From the NCBI RefSeq assembly GCF_000376265.1, contig NZ_AQWU01000067.1:1-64000 (forward strand): a DNA stretch of 64,000 bases, in the 5' to 3' direction. The notes under the pieces are model-generated. The model was not told the origin of the DNA. It ran no database searches and worked only from the letters and a program-made list of their open reading frames with translations. Both the position numbers and the translations under genes were made by a program. The DNA comes from Thermus igniterrae ATCC 700962 (GTDB lineage Bacteria; Deinococcota; Deinococci; Deinococcales; Thermaceae). Shown here one piece after another: positions 18,735 to 27,581 of this stretch (within the stretch, counting starts at the first letter, position 1; each line of letters opens with the position of its first letter).

Positions 18735-19336
18735 ACCCGGAAGCCCACTGGCACGCCCTGGACCAGGACCTGGCCGACTACCTGGCGCTAAAGGGCCTAA
18801 AGCCCTCCTGCCAGGCGGGTTGCTCCGCCTGTTGCTTCGGCTGGGTGAGCCTCTCCCGCCTGGAGGGGGAGGCCCTGCTTCCCCACCTCAGCCCCCTCCA
18901 GCAGGCGCGTCTCCTGGAGGAAGGCCCCAGGCGGCTGGCCCTCCTGCGGGAGGGCAAGGACGACCCCCACTTCCCCAGCCGCTTCTTCCGAAGCCGCACC
19001 CCCTGCCCCTTGCTGGAGGGGGGGCTTTGCGGGGTCTACCCCCACAGGCCCCTGGCCTGCCGCGGCCTCCTCACCGCCAAGGACCCGGCCCTCTGCGACC
19101 CCGAGGCCCAGACCCCCAAGGACCACTTCCTGGCCGTGCCCTGGCGCATGGCCCATCGGCGCATGGAGGCTCTCTGGGAGGAGGAGAGGAGGCGGTACGG
19201 CTTCCTGGTCCTGGGGGAGCTGGTCAGCCTCCTCTACCTGCTCCTCATGGGGTTTCCCCAGACCCGGGAGGAGGCGGAGGAACGCCTTAAGGGCCTGGGA
19301 GTCCTGGGGGGGCGCTGGGGGTACCAGCTGGTGTAA
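18731..19336 (+). CDS. YkgJ-family cysteine cluster protein
   Basis: The protein has 201 aa. Cysteines are arranged as in YkgJ/UPF0153 proteins: CQAGCSACC near residue 30, CPLLEGGLCGVYPHRPLACRG at about 92-112, and a later Cys (PALCDPE). These are probable Fe-S or zinc ligands. The family has no firm function; it is sometimes linked to metal handling or flagellar FliB-like proteins. The gene overlaps the small zinc-ribbon gene by 4 nt. Confidence 0.83.
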   Translation: MNPEAHWHALDQDLADYLALKGLKPSCQAGCSACCFGWVSLSRLEGEALLPHLSPLQQARLLEEGPRRLALLREGKDDPHFPSRFFRSRTPCPLLEGGLCGVYPHRPLACRGLLTAKDPALCDPEAQTPKDHFLAVPWRMAHRRMEALWEEERRRYGFLVLGELVSLLYLLLMGFPQTREEAEERLKGLGVLGGRWGYQLV

Positions 19337-19361
19337 AAAAGAGCGGCCCGCAGGCCGCCTC
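19335..19361 (-). terminator. Rho-independent terminator after tRNA-Ser
   Basis: On the minus strand, the 3' flank of tRNA-Ser folds into GCGGCC-TGCG-GGCCGC followed by TCTTTTTT. It directly follows the tRNA CCA end and lies just after the convergent YkgJ-family gene. Confidence 0.8.
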
Positions 19362-19453
19362 TGGCGGAGGGGGCGGGATTCGAACCCGCGAGGCCCCTTG
19401 CGGAGCCTACCGGTTTTCGAGACCGGCCCGTTCAACCGCTCCGGCACCCCTCC
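19362..19453 (-). tRNA. tRNA-Ser(CGA)
   Basis: This is a 92-nt class II tRNA on the minus strand. The acceptor GGAGGGG pairs with CCCCTCC, and CCA is encoded (19362-19364). The anticodon arm CCGGT-CTCGAAA-ACCGG gives anticodon CGA. There is a long variable arm and the T-arm GGTTCGAATCC. Its first 22 nt overlap the 3' end of the tilS-tadA gene, whose TGA stop is formed by the D-arm. Confidence 0.96.
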
Positions 19454-20958
19454 CTGAGCCGGGCGAAGAAGTCCCTTAAGAGCTTAGCACACTCCCCTTC
19501 CCGCACGCCACCGCGTAGCCTTCCCCCCTGGCCGAAGCGGGTGAGGGCTCCCTCCTTCAGGTTCTCCGCCCCGTAGACCACCTCCACCCCCGCTTCCCGG
19601 AGGGCGTGGTGGCACATGCGGCAGGGCTCTAGGGTGACGTAAAGCCTTCCGCCCCGGGCCTCCTTGCCCACCTGGCGCAACAGGAGCATCTCCGCATGGG
19701 CCGTGGGGTCCTGGGTGGCCTCCACGCGGTTGTGGGCCCGGTACACCCTCTCCCCCAGGGCCAGGACCGCCCCCACGGGCACCTCCCCCTCGGCAAAGGC
19801 GGCCCGGGCCTCCTCCAGGGCCAGGCCCATGAGCCTTTCCTCCTCTGGGGGCGGGAAAAGCCCGTAGACCTCCACCACCTGGCCCCCCTCGGCCCGCACA
19901 GGCCAGAGGGGCTTGAGCTCCTTGGGCACCCCCTTCTCCGCCAGGAAGTCCACCAGGCGCTTCCGGCCGTAGGGCAGGACCAGGTGGTCCCCAGGGTGGG
20001 GGCGGCGGAAGCCGGGGGGAAGGGGAACCCTGGGGGAAGGGGGGATGAGGAAGAGGGTCCCCCCCTTGCGCCGGGCCAGATGCCCCCCGGGAAGGGTGGT
20101 GGCCTTTCCCCGCAGGGCCTCCTCCAGGAGGGCGATGAGCCGGGCCTCGGGGCGCAGGTCCAAGGCCTCCAGCACCCGCCGCAGGGCCCGCCGCCGCAGG
20201 GCCTCGGGGGCCTGCAGGAGGGGCAGGGCCCGGTAGGCGGGCACGAAGAAGCGGGGGTCGGGGAGGAGGCGGACCTGGGCCTCGGCCTCCAGGTGGTCTT
20301 CCTCCTCAGCCCGCACCTGGGCAAAGCGGGCTAGGGCCTCCTTGGCCCGGGGGAAGCGCTCTAGGAGGAGGGGAAAGACCATGAGGCGCAGGTAGTTGCG
20401 GTCCAGGGAGGGGTCCTGGTTGGTGGGGTCCTCCCGCCAGGCCTCCCCCAGGCCCCGCAGGTAGGCCCTCAGGGCCTCGCGGGGAAAGGGGAGGAGGGGG
20501 CGCACCACCAGGCCCTCCTTCTCCCGGATGCCCGGGGCCCGGGCCGTGCCCTGGAGGAGTTGCAGGAGAACGGTCTCCGCCTGGTCGTCCAGGGTGTGGG
20601 CGGTGAGGATGGCCCTGGCCCCCACCTGCTTGGCCACCCGGTGGAGGAAGGCGTAGCGGACCTCCCGGGCCACCGCCTCCAGGTTCTCCCCCCTGGCCTG
20701 GGCGATCCTCCCCACCTCCACCCGCTCGGCAAAGAAGGGAAAGCCAAGCCGCCCGGCCAGGGCCTCCACGAAGGCCAGGTCCTGGGGGCTTTCCGGCCTT
20801 AAGGCGTGGTCCAGGTGGGCCACCACCCCCTTTCGCCCCGCCCGCCTCACCAGGTGGGCCAGGGCCACGGAGTCCCCACCCCCGGAGACCGCCAGGACCA
20901 GGGGGTCCTTGGGGGCCAGCCGCGCCAGGTGCTGGGCGAAGAGGCCCTCGAGGTCCAC
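19432..20958 (-). CDS. tilS: tRNA(Ile)-lysidine synthase fused to tRNA adenosine deaminase (TilS-TadA)
   Basis: The protein has 508 aa in two enzymes. Residues 1 to about 330 are TilS, with PP-loop SGGGDS (25-30), which converts the wobble C of tRNA-Ile(CAU) to lysidine. Residues about 375-508 are a TadA deaminase with zinc/catalytic motif HAE (His421, Glu423) and PCRMC (Cys446, Cys449), which makes inosine at A34 of tRNA-Arg(ACG). The length matches the 507-aa TilS I recall from T. thermophilus, so the fusion is probably general in Thermus. The start is GTG at 20958, 6 nt after TATAGT. The last codons (REGCRSG-stop) are the 5' end of tRNA-Ser. Confidence 0.93.
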   Translation of the reverse strand: MDLEGLFAQHLARLAPKDPLVLAVSGGGDSVALAHLVRRAGRKGVVAHLDHALRPESPQDLAFVEALAGRLGFPFFAERVEVGRIAQARGENLEAVAREVRYAFLHRVAKQVGARAILTAHTLDDQAETVLLQLLQGTARAPGIREKEGLVVRPLLPFPREALRAYLRGLGEAWREDPTNQDPSLDRNYLRLMVFPLLLERFPRAKEALARFAQVRAEEEDHLEAEAQVRLLPDPRFFVPAYRALPLLQAPEALRRRALRRVLEALDLRPEARLIALLEEALRGKATTLPGGHLARRKGGTLFLIPPSPRVPLPPGFRRPHPGDHLVLPYGRKRLVDFLAEKGVPKELKPLWPVRAEGGQVVEVYGLFPPPEEERLMGLALEEARAAFAEGEVPVGAVLALGERVYRAHNRVEATQDPTAHAEMLLLRQVGKEARGGRLYVTLEPCRMCHHALREAGVEVVYGAENLKEGALTRFGQGGRLRGGVREGECAKLLRDFFARLREGCRSG

Positions 20959-20964
20959 GCCCCC

Positions 20965-20972
20965 ACTATAGT
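20965..20972. promoter_or_regulatory. Shared palindromic -10 for divergent tilS-tadA and CDGSH genes
   Basis: ACTATAGT is the centre of a perfect 16-bp palindrome (20961-20976, CCCCACTATAGTGGGG). It reads TATAGT on both strands: 20967-20972 is 7 nt before the CDGSH ATG (20980), and 20970-20965 is 6 nt before the tilS GTG (20958). Both genes would be leaderless and compete for the same -10 bases. Confidence 0.7.
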
Positions 20973-20979
20973 GGGGGGC

Positions 20980-21186
20980 ATGCGGCTCCGCTTTCGGGAA
21001 AACGGGCCCTACGTGCTGGACCTGCCCGAGGGCACGGCCTTCCGGCTTGGCGGCCAGGAGATGCGCCTGGAACGGGCCAAGCTGGCCCTCTGCCGCTGCG
21101 GCCGCTCCGCCCAGAAGCCCTTCTGCGACGGGAGCCACAAGGAGGGCTTCCAGGCGGAGGCGGGGGAACTGGAGGCGGAACCCTAG
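20980..21186 (+). CDS. CDGSH iron-sulfur domain protein
   Basis: The protein has 68 aa. The 2Fe-2S motif CRCGRSAQKPFCDGSH gives ligands Cys38, Cys40, Cys49 and His53 (3 Cys, 1 His). Bacterial CDGSH proteins are thought to act in redox or Fe-S transfer; the partner is unknown. An earlier in-frame start would run into the divergent tilS gene and lacks homology, so the leaderless ATG at 20980, 7 nt after TATAGT, is used. Confidence 0.92.
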   Translation: MRLRFRENGPYVLDLPEGTAFRLGGQEMRLERAKLALCRCGRSAQKPFCDGSHKEGFQAEAGELEAEP

Positions 21187-21235
21187 GGTCTGGAAGGGCT
21201 TCCAGCCTCCCCCGCCCCAGGGGTAGACTGGGGGC

Positions 21236-22822
21236 ATGTGGTGGAAAGAGGCGGCCATCTACCAGATCTACCCCCGGAGCTTCCAGGACGCCAACGGGGA
21301 CGGCATAGGCGACCTCGAGGGCATCCGCCGGCGGCTTCCCTACCTGAAGGCGCTGGGGGTGGACGCCATCTGGCTCTCCCCCTTCTACAAAAGCCCCATG
21401 AAGGACTTCGGCTACGACGTGGCCGACTACTGCGACGTGGACCCCATCTTCGGCACCCTGGCCGACTTTGACCGCCTCCTGGCCGAGGCCCACGCCCTGG
21501 GGCTCAGGGTGCTCATTGACCTGGTGCCCAACCACACCTCGGACCAGCACCCCTGGTTCCTGGAGTCGCGGAGCTCCCGGAATAGCCCCAAGCGGGACTG
21601 GTACGTCTGGGCCGACCCTGCCCCCGGAGGGGGCCCCCCCAACAACTGGCAGAGCTTCTTCGGCGGGCCCGCCTGGACCTACGACGAGAAGACCGGCCAG
21701 TACTACCTGCACCAGTTCCTGCCCGAGCAGCCCGACCTCAACTGGCGCAACCCCGAGGTGCGCCAGGCCATCCACGAGGCCATGCGCTTCTGGCTAAGGC
21801 GGGGGGTGGACGGGTTCAGGGTGGACGTGCTCTGGCTCCTGGCCGAGGACCTCCTCCTGCGGGACGAGCCCGGCAACCCCGACTGGCGCCCGGGCATGTA
21901 CGACCGGGGCCGCCACCTCCACGTCTTCACCGAGGACCAGCCGGAAACCTACGCCTACGTGCGGGAGATGCGCTCCGTGCTGGACGAGTTCTCCGAGCCG
22001 GGGCGCGAGCGGGTCATGGTGGGGGAGATCTACCTGCCCTACCCCCAGCTGGTGCGCTACTACCAGGCGGGCTGCCACCTCCCCTTCAACTTCCACCTCA
22101 TCTTCCGCGGCCTCCCCGACTGGCGGCCGGAGAACATCGCCCGCATCGTGGAGGAGTACGAAAGCCTGCTTACCCGCTGGGACTGGCCCAACTGGGTCCT
22201 GGGCAACCACGACCAGCCCCGCCTGGCCTCCCGGCTGGGGGAGGCCCAGGCCCGGGTGGCGGCCATGCTCCTTTTCACCCTGCGGGGCACCCCCACCTGG
22301 TACTACGGGGACGAGATCGGCATGGTGAACGGGGAAATCCCCTGGGAGAAGGTGCAAGACCCCGCCGCCCTCCGCCAGAAGGGCCGCCTGGGGGAGCACG
22401 GCCTGCCCCCGGGCCGCGACCCCGAGCGCACCCCCATGCAATGGGATGCCAGCCCCCATGCGGGCTTTTCCACCGCCGAGCCCTGGCTGCCGGTGAACCC
22501 TGACTACCCCGTGCGCAACGTGGCCCTCCAGGAACAGGACCCCCGGTCCATGCTCCAGCTGGTGAAGCGCCTCCTCCGCCTGCGCAAGGACCCAGAGCTC
22601 CTCTACGGGGCCTACCGCACCTACCGGGCGGGGGAGGGGGTCTACGCCTACCTGCGGGGGGAGGGCTTCCTGGTGGCCCTGAACTTCACGGAGAAGGAGC
22701 GGGCCCTGGCCCTTCCCCGGGGGGGGAAGGTGGTGCTCTCCACCCACCTGGACCGGGAGGAGGAGGTGGGGGAAAACCTGGTGCTGAGGCCTAGCGAGGG
22801 CGCGGTGGTGCGGCTAGGCTGA
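21236..22822 (+). CDS. Alpha-glucosidase (GH13 family)
   Basis: The protein has 528 aa and is cytoplasmic (no signal peptide). The GH13 barrel has the usual motifs: DLVPNHTS (about 95-102), nucleophile Asp197 (GFRVDVLW), acid Glu264 (MVGEIY) and Asp326 (GNHDQPR). It is of the oligo-1,6-glucosidase/alpha-glucosidase type that releases glucose from short alpha-glucosides such as isomaltose, sucrose or trehalose. TAGACT at 21224-21229, 6 nt before the ATG, marks a leaderless start. Exact substrate preference cannot be read from sequence. Confidence 0.93.
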   Translation: MWWKEAAIYQIYPRSFQDANGDGIGDLEGIRRRLPYLKALGVDAIWLSPFYKSPMKDFGYDVADYCDVDPIFGTLADFDRLLAEAHALGLRVLIDLVPNHTSDQHPWFLESRSSRNSPKRDWYVWADPAPGGGPPNNWQSFFGGPAWTYDEKTGQYYLHQFLPEQPDLNWRNPEVRQAIHEAMRFWLRRGVDGFRVDVLWLLAEDLLLRDEPGNPDWRPGMYDRGRHLHVFTEDQPETYAYVREMRSVLDEFSEPGRERVMVGEIYLPYPQLVRYYQAGCHLPFNFHLIFRGLPDWRPENIARIVEEYESLLTRWDWPNWVLGNHDQPRLASRLGEAQARVAAMLLFTLRGTPTWYYGDEIGMVNGEIPWEKVQDPAALRQKGRLGEHGLPPGRDPERTPMQWDASPHAGFSTAEPWLPVNPDYPVRNVALQEQDPRSMLQLVKRLLRLRKDPELLYGAYRTYRAGEGVYAYLRGEGFLVALNFTEKERALALPRGGKVVLSTHLDREEEVGENLVLRPSEGAVVRLG

Positions 22823-22826
22823 GGGC

Positions 22827-23471
22827 ATGGAAAAAGACCCCTTTGCCGGCCTGGCCGAGGCCTACGAGGCCTGGTACGAGACCCCTCTGGGGGCCTTTGC
22901 CGTGGCCGAGGAGGAGCGGGCCTTAAAGGGCCTCCTGCCCTTCGGGGAAAGCCTCCTGGAGGTGGGGGCGGGCACGGGCTACTGGCTTAAGCGCCTCCCC
23001 TACCCCAGGCGGGTGGGGGTGGAGCCCTCCCCGGACATGCTCCGGGTGGGGAGGGCCCGGGTCCCCCAGGCGGAGTGGGTGGCGGCGCGGGGGGAGGCCC
23101 TGCCCCTGCCTGCGGGGACCTTTGACGTGGTCCTCCTCTTCACCACCCTGGAGTTCGTGGAGGACGTGGAAAAGGTCCTGGCGGAGGCCCGGAGGGTCCT
23201 GAGGCCGGGGGGCAGGCTGGTGGTGGGGATCCTCGAGGCCCTCTCCCCCTGGGCCGCCCTCTACCGCCGGCTGGGGGAGGAGGGGGTGAGGCCCTGGAAA
23301 GAGGCCCGCTTCCTCACCCGGGAGGACCTAAGGCGCCTCCTGGGCCCCCCTGAGGCCGAGGCGGGGGCCGTCTTCCTGGCCCCCGAGGCCCAGCCCCCCT
23401 TTCCCGAGGCCGACCGGGCCGGCCAGCGGGCGGGCAACCGCCCCGCCCTATACTTGGGAAGATGGCGGTAA
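22827..23471 (+). CDS. Class I SAM-dependent methyltransferase
   Basis: The protein has 214 aa. It has motif I LLEVGAGTGYW at about residue 43, an acidic loop GVEPSPDM, and motif PAGTFDVVLLFTTLEFVED with RRVLRPGGRLVVG, all of the UbiE/BioC-like class I fold. The substrate is not evident. It follows the glucosidase by 4 nt. The last codons overlap the next gene by 10 nt, and the -10 box of that gene (TATACT, 23449-23454) lies inside this reading frame. Confidence 0.88.
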   Translation: MEKDPFAGLAEAYEAWYETPLGAFAVAEEERALKGLLPFGESLLEVGAGTGYWLKRLPYPRRVGVEPSPDMLRVGRARVPQAEWVAARGEALPLPAGTFDVVLLFTTLEFVEDVEKVLAEARRVLRPGGRLVVGILEALSPWAALYRRLGEEGVRPWKEARFLTREDLRRLLGPPEAEAGAVFLAPEAQPPFPEADRAGQRAGNRPALYLGRWR

Positions 23472-24214
23472 AGGCGCTCTTTGCCCTCTATCCCCTCCTC
23501 CAGGGGGACTACAAGGCGGTGGAGAAGGCCCTTTTGGCCCTGGAGGAAAGCGGGGTGGACCACCGGGTCCTCCCCACCCACTCCGAGCTATCCGGGGAGG
23601 AGGAGGCCGTCTTCCGCGCCCTCCAGGAGGCCTTCCAGAGGGCCGCGGAGGAGGGGGCCCTGGTGATGTGGGCCCTCCTCACCAACGCCTGCGAGGCCAG
23701 GGACCCCTTCCGCAACCCCGAGCGCCTGGAGCGCTTTCCCCCCGAGGGGATTGCCCGGAAGGCCCTGGAGGGCCTCGAGGCCCGAAGCGCCCTGGACATC
23801 GGCACCGGCACCGGGGTCTTCGCCGAGGCCTTCGCCCGGCTGGGGCTTTTCACCGTGGGGCTGGACCCCAGGGCGGACCGCCTGGAGGTGGCCCAAAGCC
23901 GGGTGCCCCACGCCCGCTTCGTGGAAGGGCGGGCGGAAAGCCTCCCCTTCCCCGACCGGAGCTTTGACCTGGCCTTCTTCGGCCTCGCCCTCCACCACCT
24001 AGACCCCCTCCCCGCCCTGCGGGAGGCGGCCCGGGTGGCCCGGCGGGTGGCGGTGCTGGAATGGCCCCACCGGGAGGAGGAGGTGGGCCCTCCCCTGGAG
24101 CACCGCCTCTCCCTCGAGGCCCTGGCGAGGCTCTTCCAGGAAGCCCTGGGAAGCCCCCCGGAAGTCTGGCCGGAGGAGGGCTACACCCTGGCCCTTTGGG
24201 AGAAGCGCCCTTGA
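23462..24214 (+). CDS. YkoF-like domain fused to SAM-dependent methyltransferase
   Basis: The protein has 250 aa. Residues 1 to about 80 resemble the YkoF/thiamine-binding ferredoxin-like domain (LFALYPLLQGDYKAVEKAL, THSELSGEEE, VMWALLTNACE). Residues about 90-250 are a class I methyltransferase with motif I ALDIGTGTGVF and ALHHLDPLPALREAARV. TATACT 7 nt before the ATG indicates its own leaderless promoter. The two parts suggest a methyltransferase acting on, or sensing, a hydroxymethylpyrimidine- or thiamine-like ligand; this is inference. Confidence 0.78.
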   Translation: MAVKALFALYPLLQGDYKAVEKALLALEESGVDHRVLPTHSELSGEEEAVFRALQEAFQRAAEEGALVMWALLTNACEARDPFRNPERLERFPPEGIARKALEGLEARSALDIGTGTGVFAEAFARLGLFTVGLDPRADRLEVAQSRVPHARFVEGRAESLPFPDRSFDLAFFGLALHHLDPLPALREAARVARRVAVLEWPHREEEVGPPLEHRLSLEALARLFQEALGSPPEVWPEEGYTLALWEKRP

Positions 24215-24293
24215 TGGCCCGCTAGGCCGTGGGGCTCTCCCCTTCAGCAGGGACGGGGTGGGCCGCGGCCCCAACCCTGGCCCCCAAGGCAAA

Positions 24294-24323
24294 GCCCCGT
24301 CTGGAGTTTTTCCCAGACGGGGC
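24294..24323 (-). terminator. Stem-loop after tRNA-Leu / end of methyltransferase gene
   Basis: Perfect 11-bp inverted repeat GCCCCGTCTGG / CCAGACGGGGC with an 8-nt loop. On the minus strand it follows tRNA-Leu by 12 nt and is trailed by a short TTT. It may end both converging transcripts, though the U-run is weak. Confidence 0.55.
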
Positions 24324-24335
24324 CAGACCCACGCT

Positions 24336-24422
24336 TGGTGCCGGGGGCGGGACTCGAACCCGCACGTCCTCGCGGACAGCAGATTTTGAGTCTGCCGCGT
24401 CTACCGGTTCCGCCACCCCGGC
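24336..24422 (-). tRNA. tRNA-Leu(CAA)
   Basis: This is an 87-nt class II tRNA on the minus strand. The acceptor GCCGGGG pairs with CCCCGGC, the discriminator is A, and CCA is encoded (24336-24338). The anticodon arm GCAGA-CTCAAAA-TCTGC gives anticodon CAA. There is a long variable arm and the T-arm GGTTCGAGTCC. The first 22 nt overlap the 3' end of lnt, whose TAG stop lies in the D-arm. Confidence 0.96.
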
Positions 24423-25732
24423 GCGCGCACCCTAAGGATAAGGCCCAGGAGAAGAAGCGTCAACGCCAGCCCCACGGCCCAGTCCCCGAAGCGGGCGTAG
24501 GGGGTAAGCCCCCCTCTTAGGGCGTAGGGGGCCAGGAGGTACCCCTCCCGGTGGGGGGGGATGCGGGCCACCACCCGGCCGTAGGGGTCAAGGCTGGCGG
24601 TGATGCCGTCGTTGCCCGCCCTAAGGAGCCAGCGCCCCGTCTCCACCGCCCGAAGGCGCCCCAGGGCGAAGTGCTGCGCCCCCCCGAAGGAGGGGCCGTA
24701 CCAGGCGTCGTTGGTGAGGAGGACCAGCACCCCTGCCCCCTCCCGCACCAGGGCCCGGGCCACGGAGGGAAAGACGGACTCGTAGCAGATCATGGCCCCA
24801 TAAGGCCCCAAAGGGGCAAACCCCTCCCCCGGGGTGCGGTCCCCCAGCTCCCCCAGGCCGAAGGCGCGGAAGAAGAAGGCGTAGGCCCCCCCCAGGGCCT
24901 CGCGGAAGGGGAAGCGCTCCCCGAAGGGCACCAGGCGCACCTTGTCGTAGTGGGCCAGGACCTCCCCCTCCCGGTAGAGGACCGCCCGGTTGGGGCCGGG
25001 AAGGTTGAGGCCGGTGAGGAGGAGGCGGCCTTCCAGGATGCCCGTGGCCTCCTCGGGGATCTCCCAGACCGCGGTCTCCGGCCAGAGCACCAGGCGGGCC
25101 TCGGGGTGCCGGGCCAGGCCCTCCCGGGTGAGGCGGGGGTAGACCGCCTCCCCCAGCTCCCCCTGGACCTTGGCCAGGGGGTTTATGTTCCCCTGGACCA
25201 AAAGGGCCTTTTCCGGGGCCTCGGCCGGGGGAAGAGGGAGAAGCCAGAGGAGGGCCCAGGGCAGGAGGAGCCAGTACCGCCCCGCCCTAAGCCCCCAGGC
25301 CAGGAGGAGGACCAAGAGGGAGAGAAGGTAGACCCCACCCCAGGCGGCCAGCACCCGGCCCGGGGCCTCCACCAGGGCGTAGCCCAGAAACCCCCAGGGG
25401 AAGGCCAGGGGCCCCTGCTCCGTGAGCCACTCCAGCACCACCCACCCCCCCACGCGGAGGAGGGGGCTGGGGGTCAGGGCGAAGAGGAGGCCGAAGCTCA
25501 AGGCCTTGACCAGGACGAGAGGCAAAAAGGGCAAGGCCCCCAGGGGGCCGAAGAGCTGGGCAAAGCTCTGGGGAAGCCAGAGGAGGTGCAGGCTCCAAAA
25601 CCCCAGGCCCATGAGGAAGCCCGTGCGCCACCCCCCCTGCAGGAGAAAGGCCAGGACCAGGGGGGCGAGAAACCCAAAGGGAAAGGGAGGCAGGGTGAGG
25701 GCCAGGAGGAGGCCGAGGAGAAGCGCCCGCAC
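24401..25732 (-). CDS. lnt: Apolipoprotein N-acyltransferase
   Basis: The protein has 443 aa and is an inner-membrane enzyme that adds the third acyl chain to lipoproteins. About seven membrane helices cover residues 1-165, and a nitrilase domain follows with catalytic Glu219 (LWPETAVW), Lys264 (HYDKVRLVPFGE) and Cys316 (MICYESVFP). One more helix closes the chain. The GTG start at 25732 lies 6 nt after TATGGT; the longer upstream frame is rejected because it overlaps the divergent gene's promoter. The final codons (APGWRNR-stop) are the 5' end of tRNA-Leu. Confidence 0.95.
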   Translation of the reverse strand: MRALLLGLLLALTLPPFPFGFLAPLVLAFLLQGGWRTGFLMGLGFWSLHLLWLPQSFAQLFGPLGALPFLPLVLVKALSFGLLFALTPSPLLRVGGWVVLEWLTEQGPLAFPWGFLGYALVEAPGRVLAAWGGVYLLSLLVLLLAWGLRAGRYWLLLPWALLWLLPLPPAEAPEKALLVQGNINPLAKVQGELGEAVYPRLTREGLARHPEARLVLWPETAVWEIPEEATGILEGRLLLTGLNLPGPNRAVLYREGEVLAHYDKVRLVPFGERFPFREALGGAYAFFFRAFGLGELGDRTPGEGFAPLGPYGAMICYESVFPSVARALVREGAGVLVLLTNDAWYGPSFGGAQHFALGRLRAVETGRWLLRAGNDGITASLDPYGRVVARIPPHREGYLLAPYALRGGLTPYARFGDWAVGLALTLLLLGLILRVRAPGWRNR

Positions 25733-26324
25733 CCCTCCACCATATCCCCTCGAGGCCGGTTTTCCCAGGCCTTCGCTGGCGGAATGGCAGAATAGGGCCA
25801 TGCGCCTTGGCGTGCTCTCCGACCTCCACGCCAACCTTCCCGCCCTGGAAGCGGCCCTGGAGGCCCTGCGCGGGGAAGGGGTGGACGAGGTCCTGGTCCT
25901 GGGGGACCTGGTGGGCTACGGCCCCCATCCCCGCCAAGTTCTCCAGCGGCTCTGGAAGGAGGGGCTTCCCGCCATCGCCGGGGCCTGGGACCTGCGGGTG
26001 GCCTACCCCCTGCCGGGAACCCTGCCCGAAGGGGTGGGGCGGGCCACCCTGGCCTGGACCAGGGCCCAGCTTTCCGAGAAGGAGCTCAACTACCTGCGCG
26101 CCCTGCGCCTCTCCCACCGCCGCACCTACGGGGAAAGGCGCCTGGTGGCCTTCCACGGCAAACCGGGCCGCCCCGAGGAGTCCCTGGACCTCCTGGGGCC
26201 GGCCAAAGACTTCTTCCCCCTTTTGGAGCGCTACGGGGCCCAGATCCTCCTCCTGGGGGGACGGCACCTGCCCCTGGCCCGCCGGGTGGGGACGGGGATG
26301 CTGGCCGACCCGGGGAGCGTGGGC

Positions 26325-27560
<1,236 letters not shown>

Positions 27561-27566
27561 GGGGCC

Positions 27567-27574
27567 ACTATAAT
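27567..27574. promoter_or_regulatory. Overlapping divergent -10 boxes of queG and hom
   Basis: ACTATAAT holds TATAAT on the plus strand (27569-27574, 7 nt before the hom ATG) and TATAGT on the minus strand (27572-27567, 6 nt before the queG GTG). The two -10 boxes share four bases, the same layout as between tilS-tadA and the CDGSH gene. Confidence 0.7.
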
Positions 27575-27581
27575 CCTCGCC

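Noticed and set aside
20959-21258. A 100-residue N-terminal extension of TilS-TadA
   Set aside because: It is antisense to the CDGSH gene and lies upstream of the shared -10 box.
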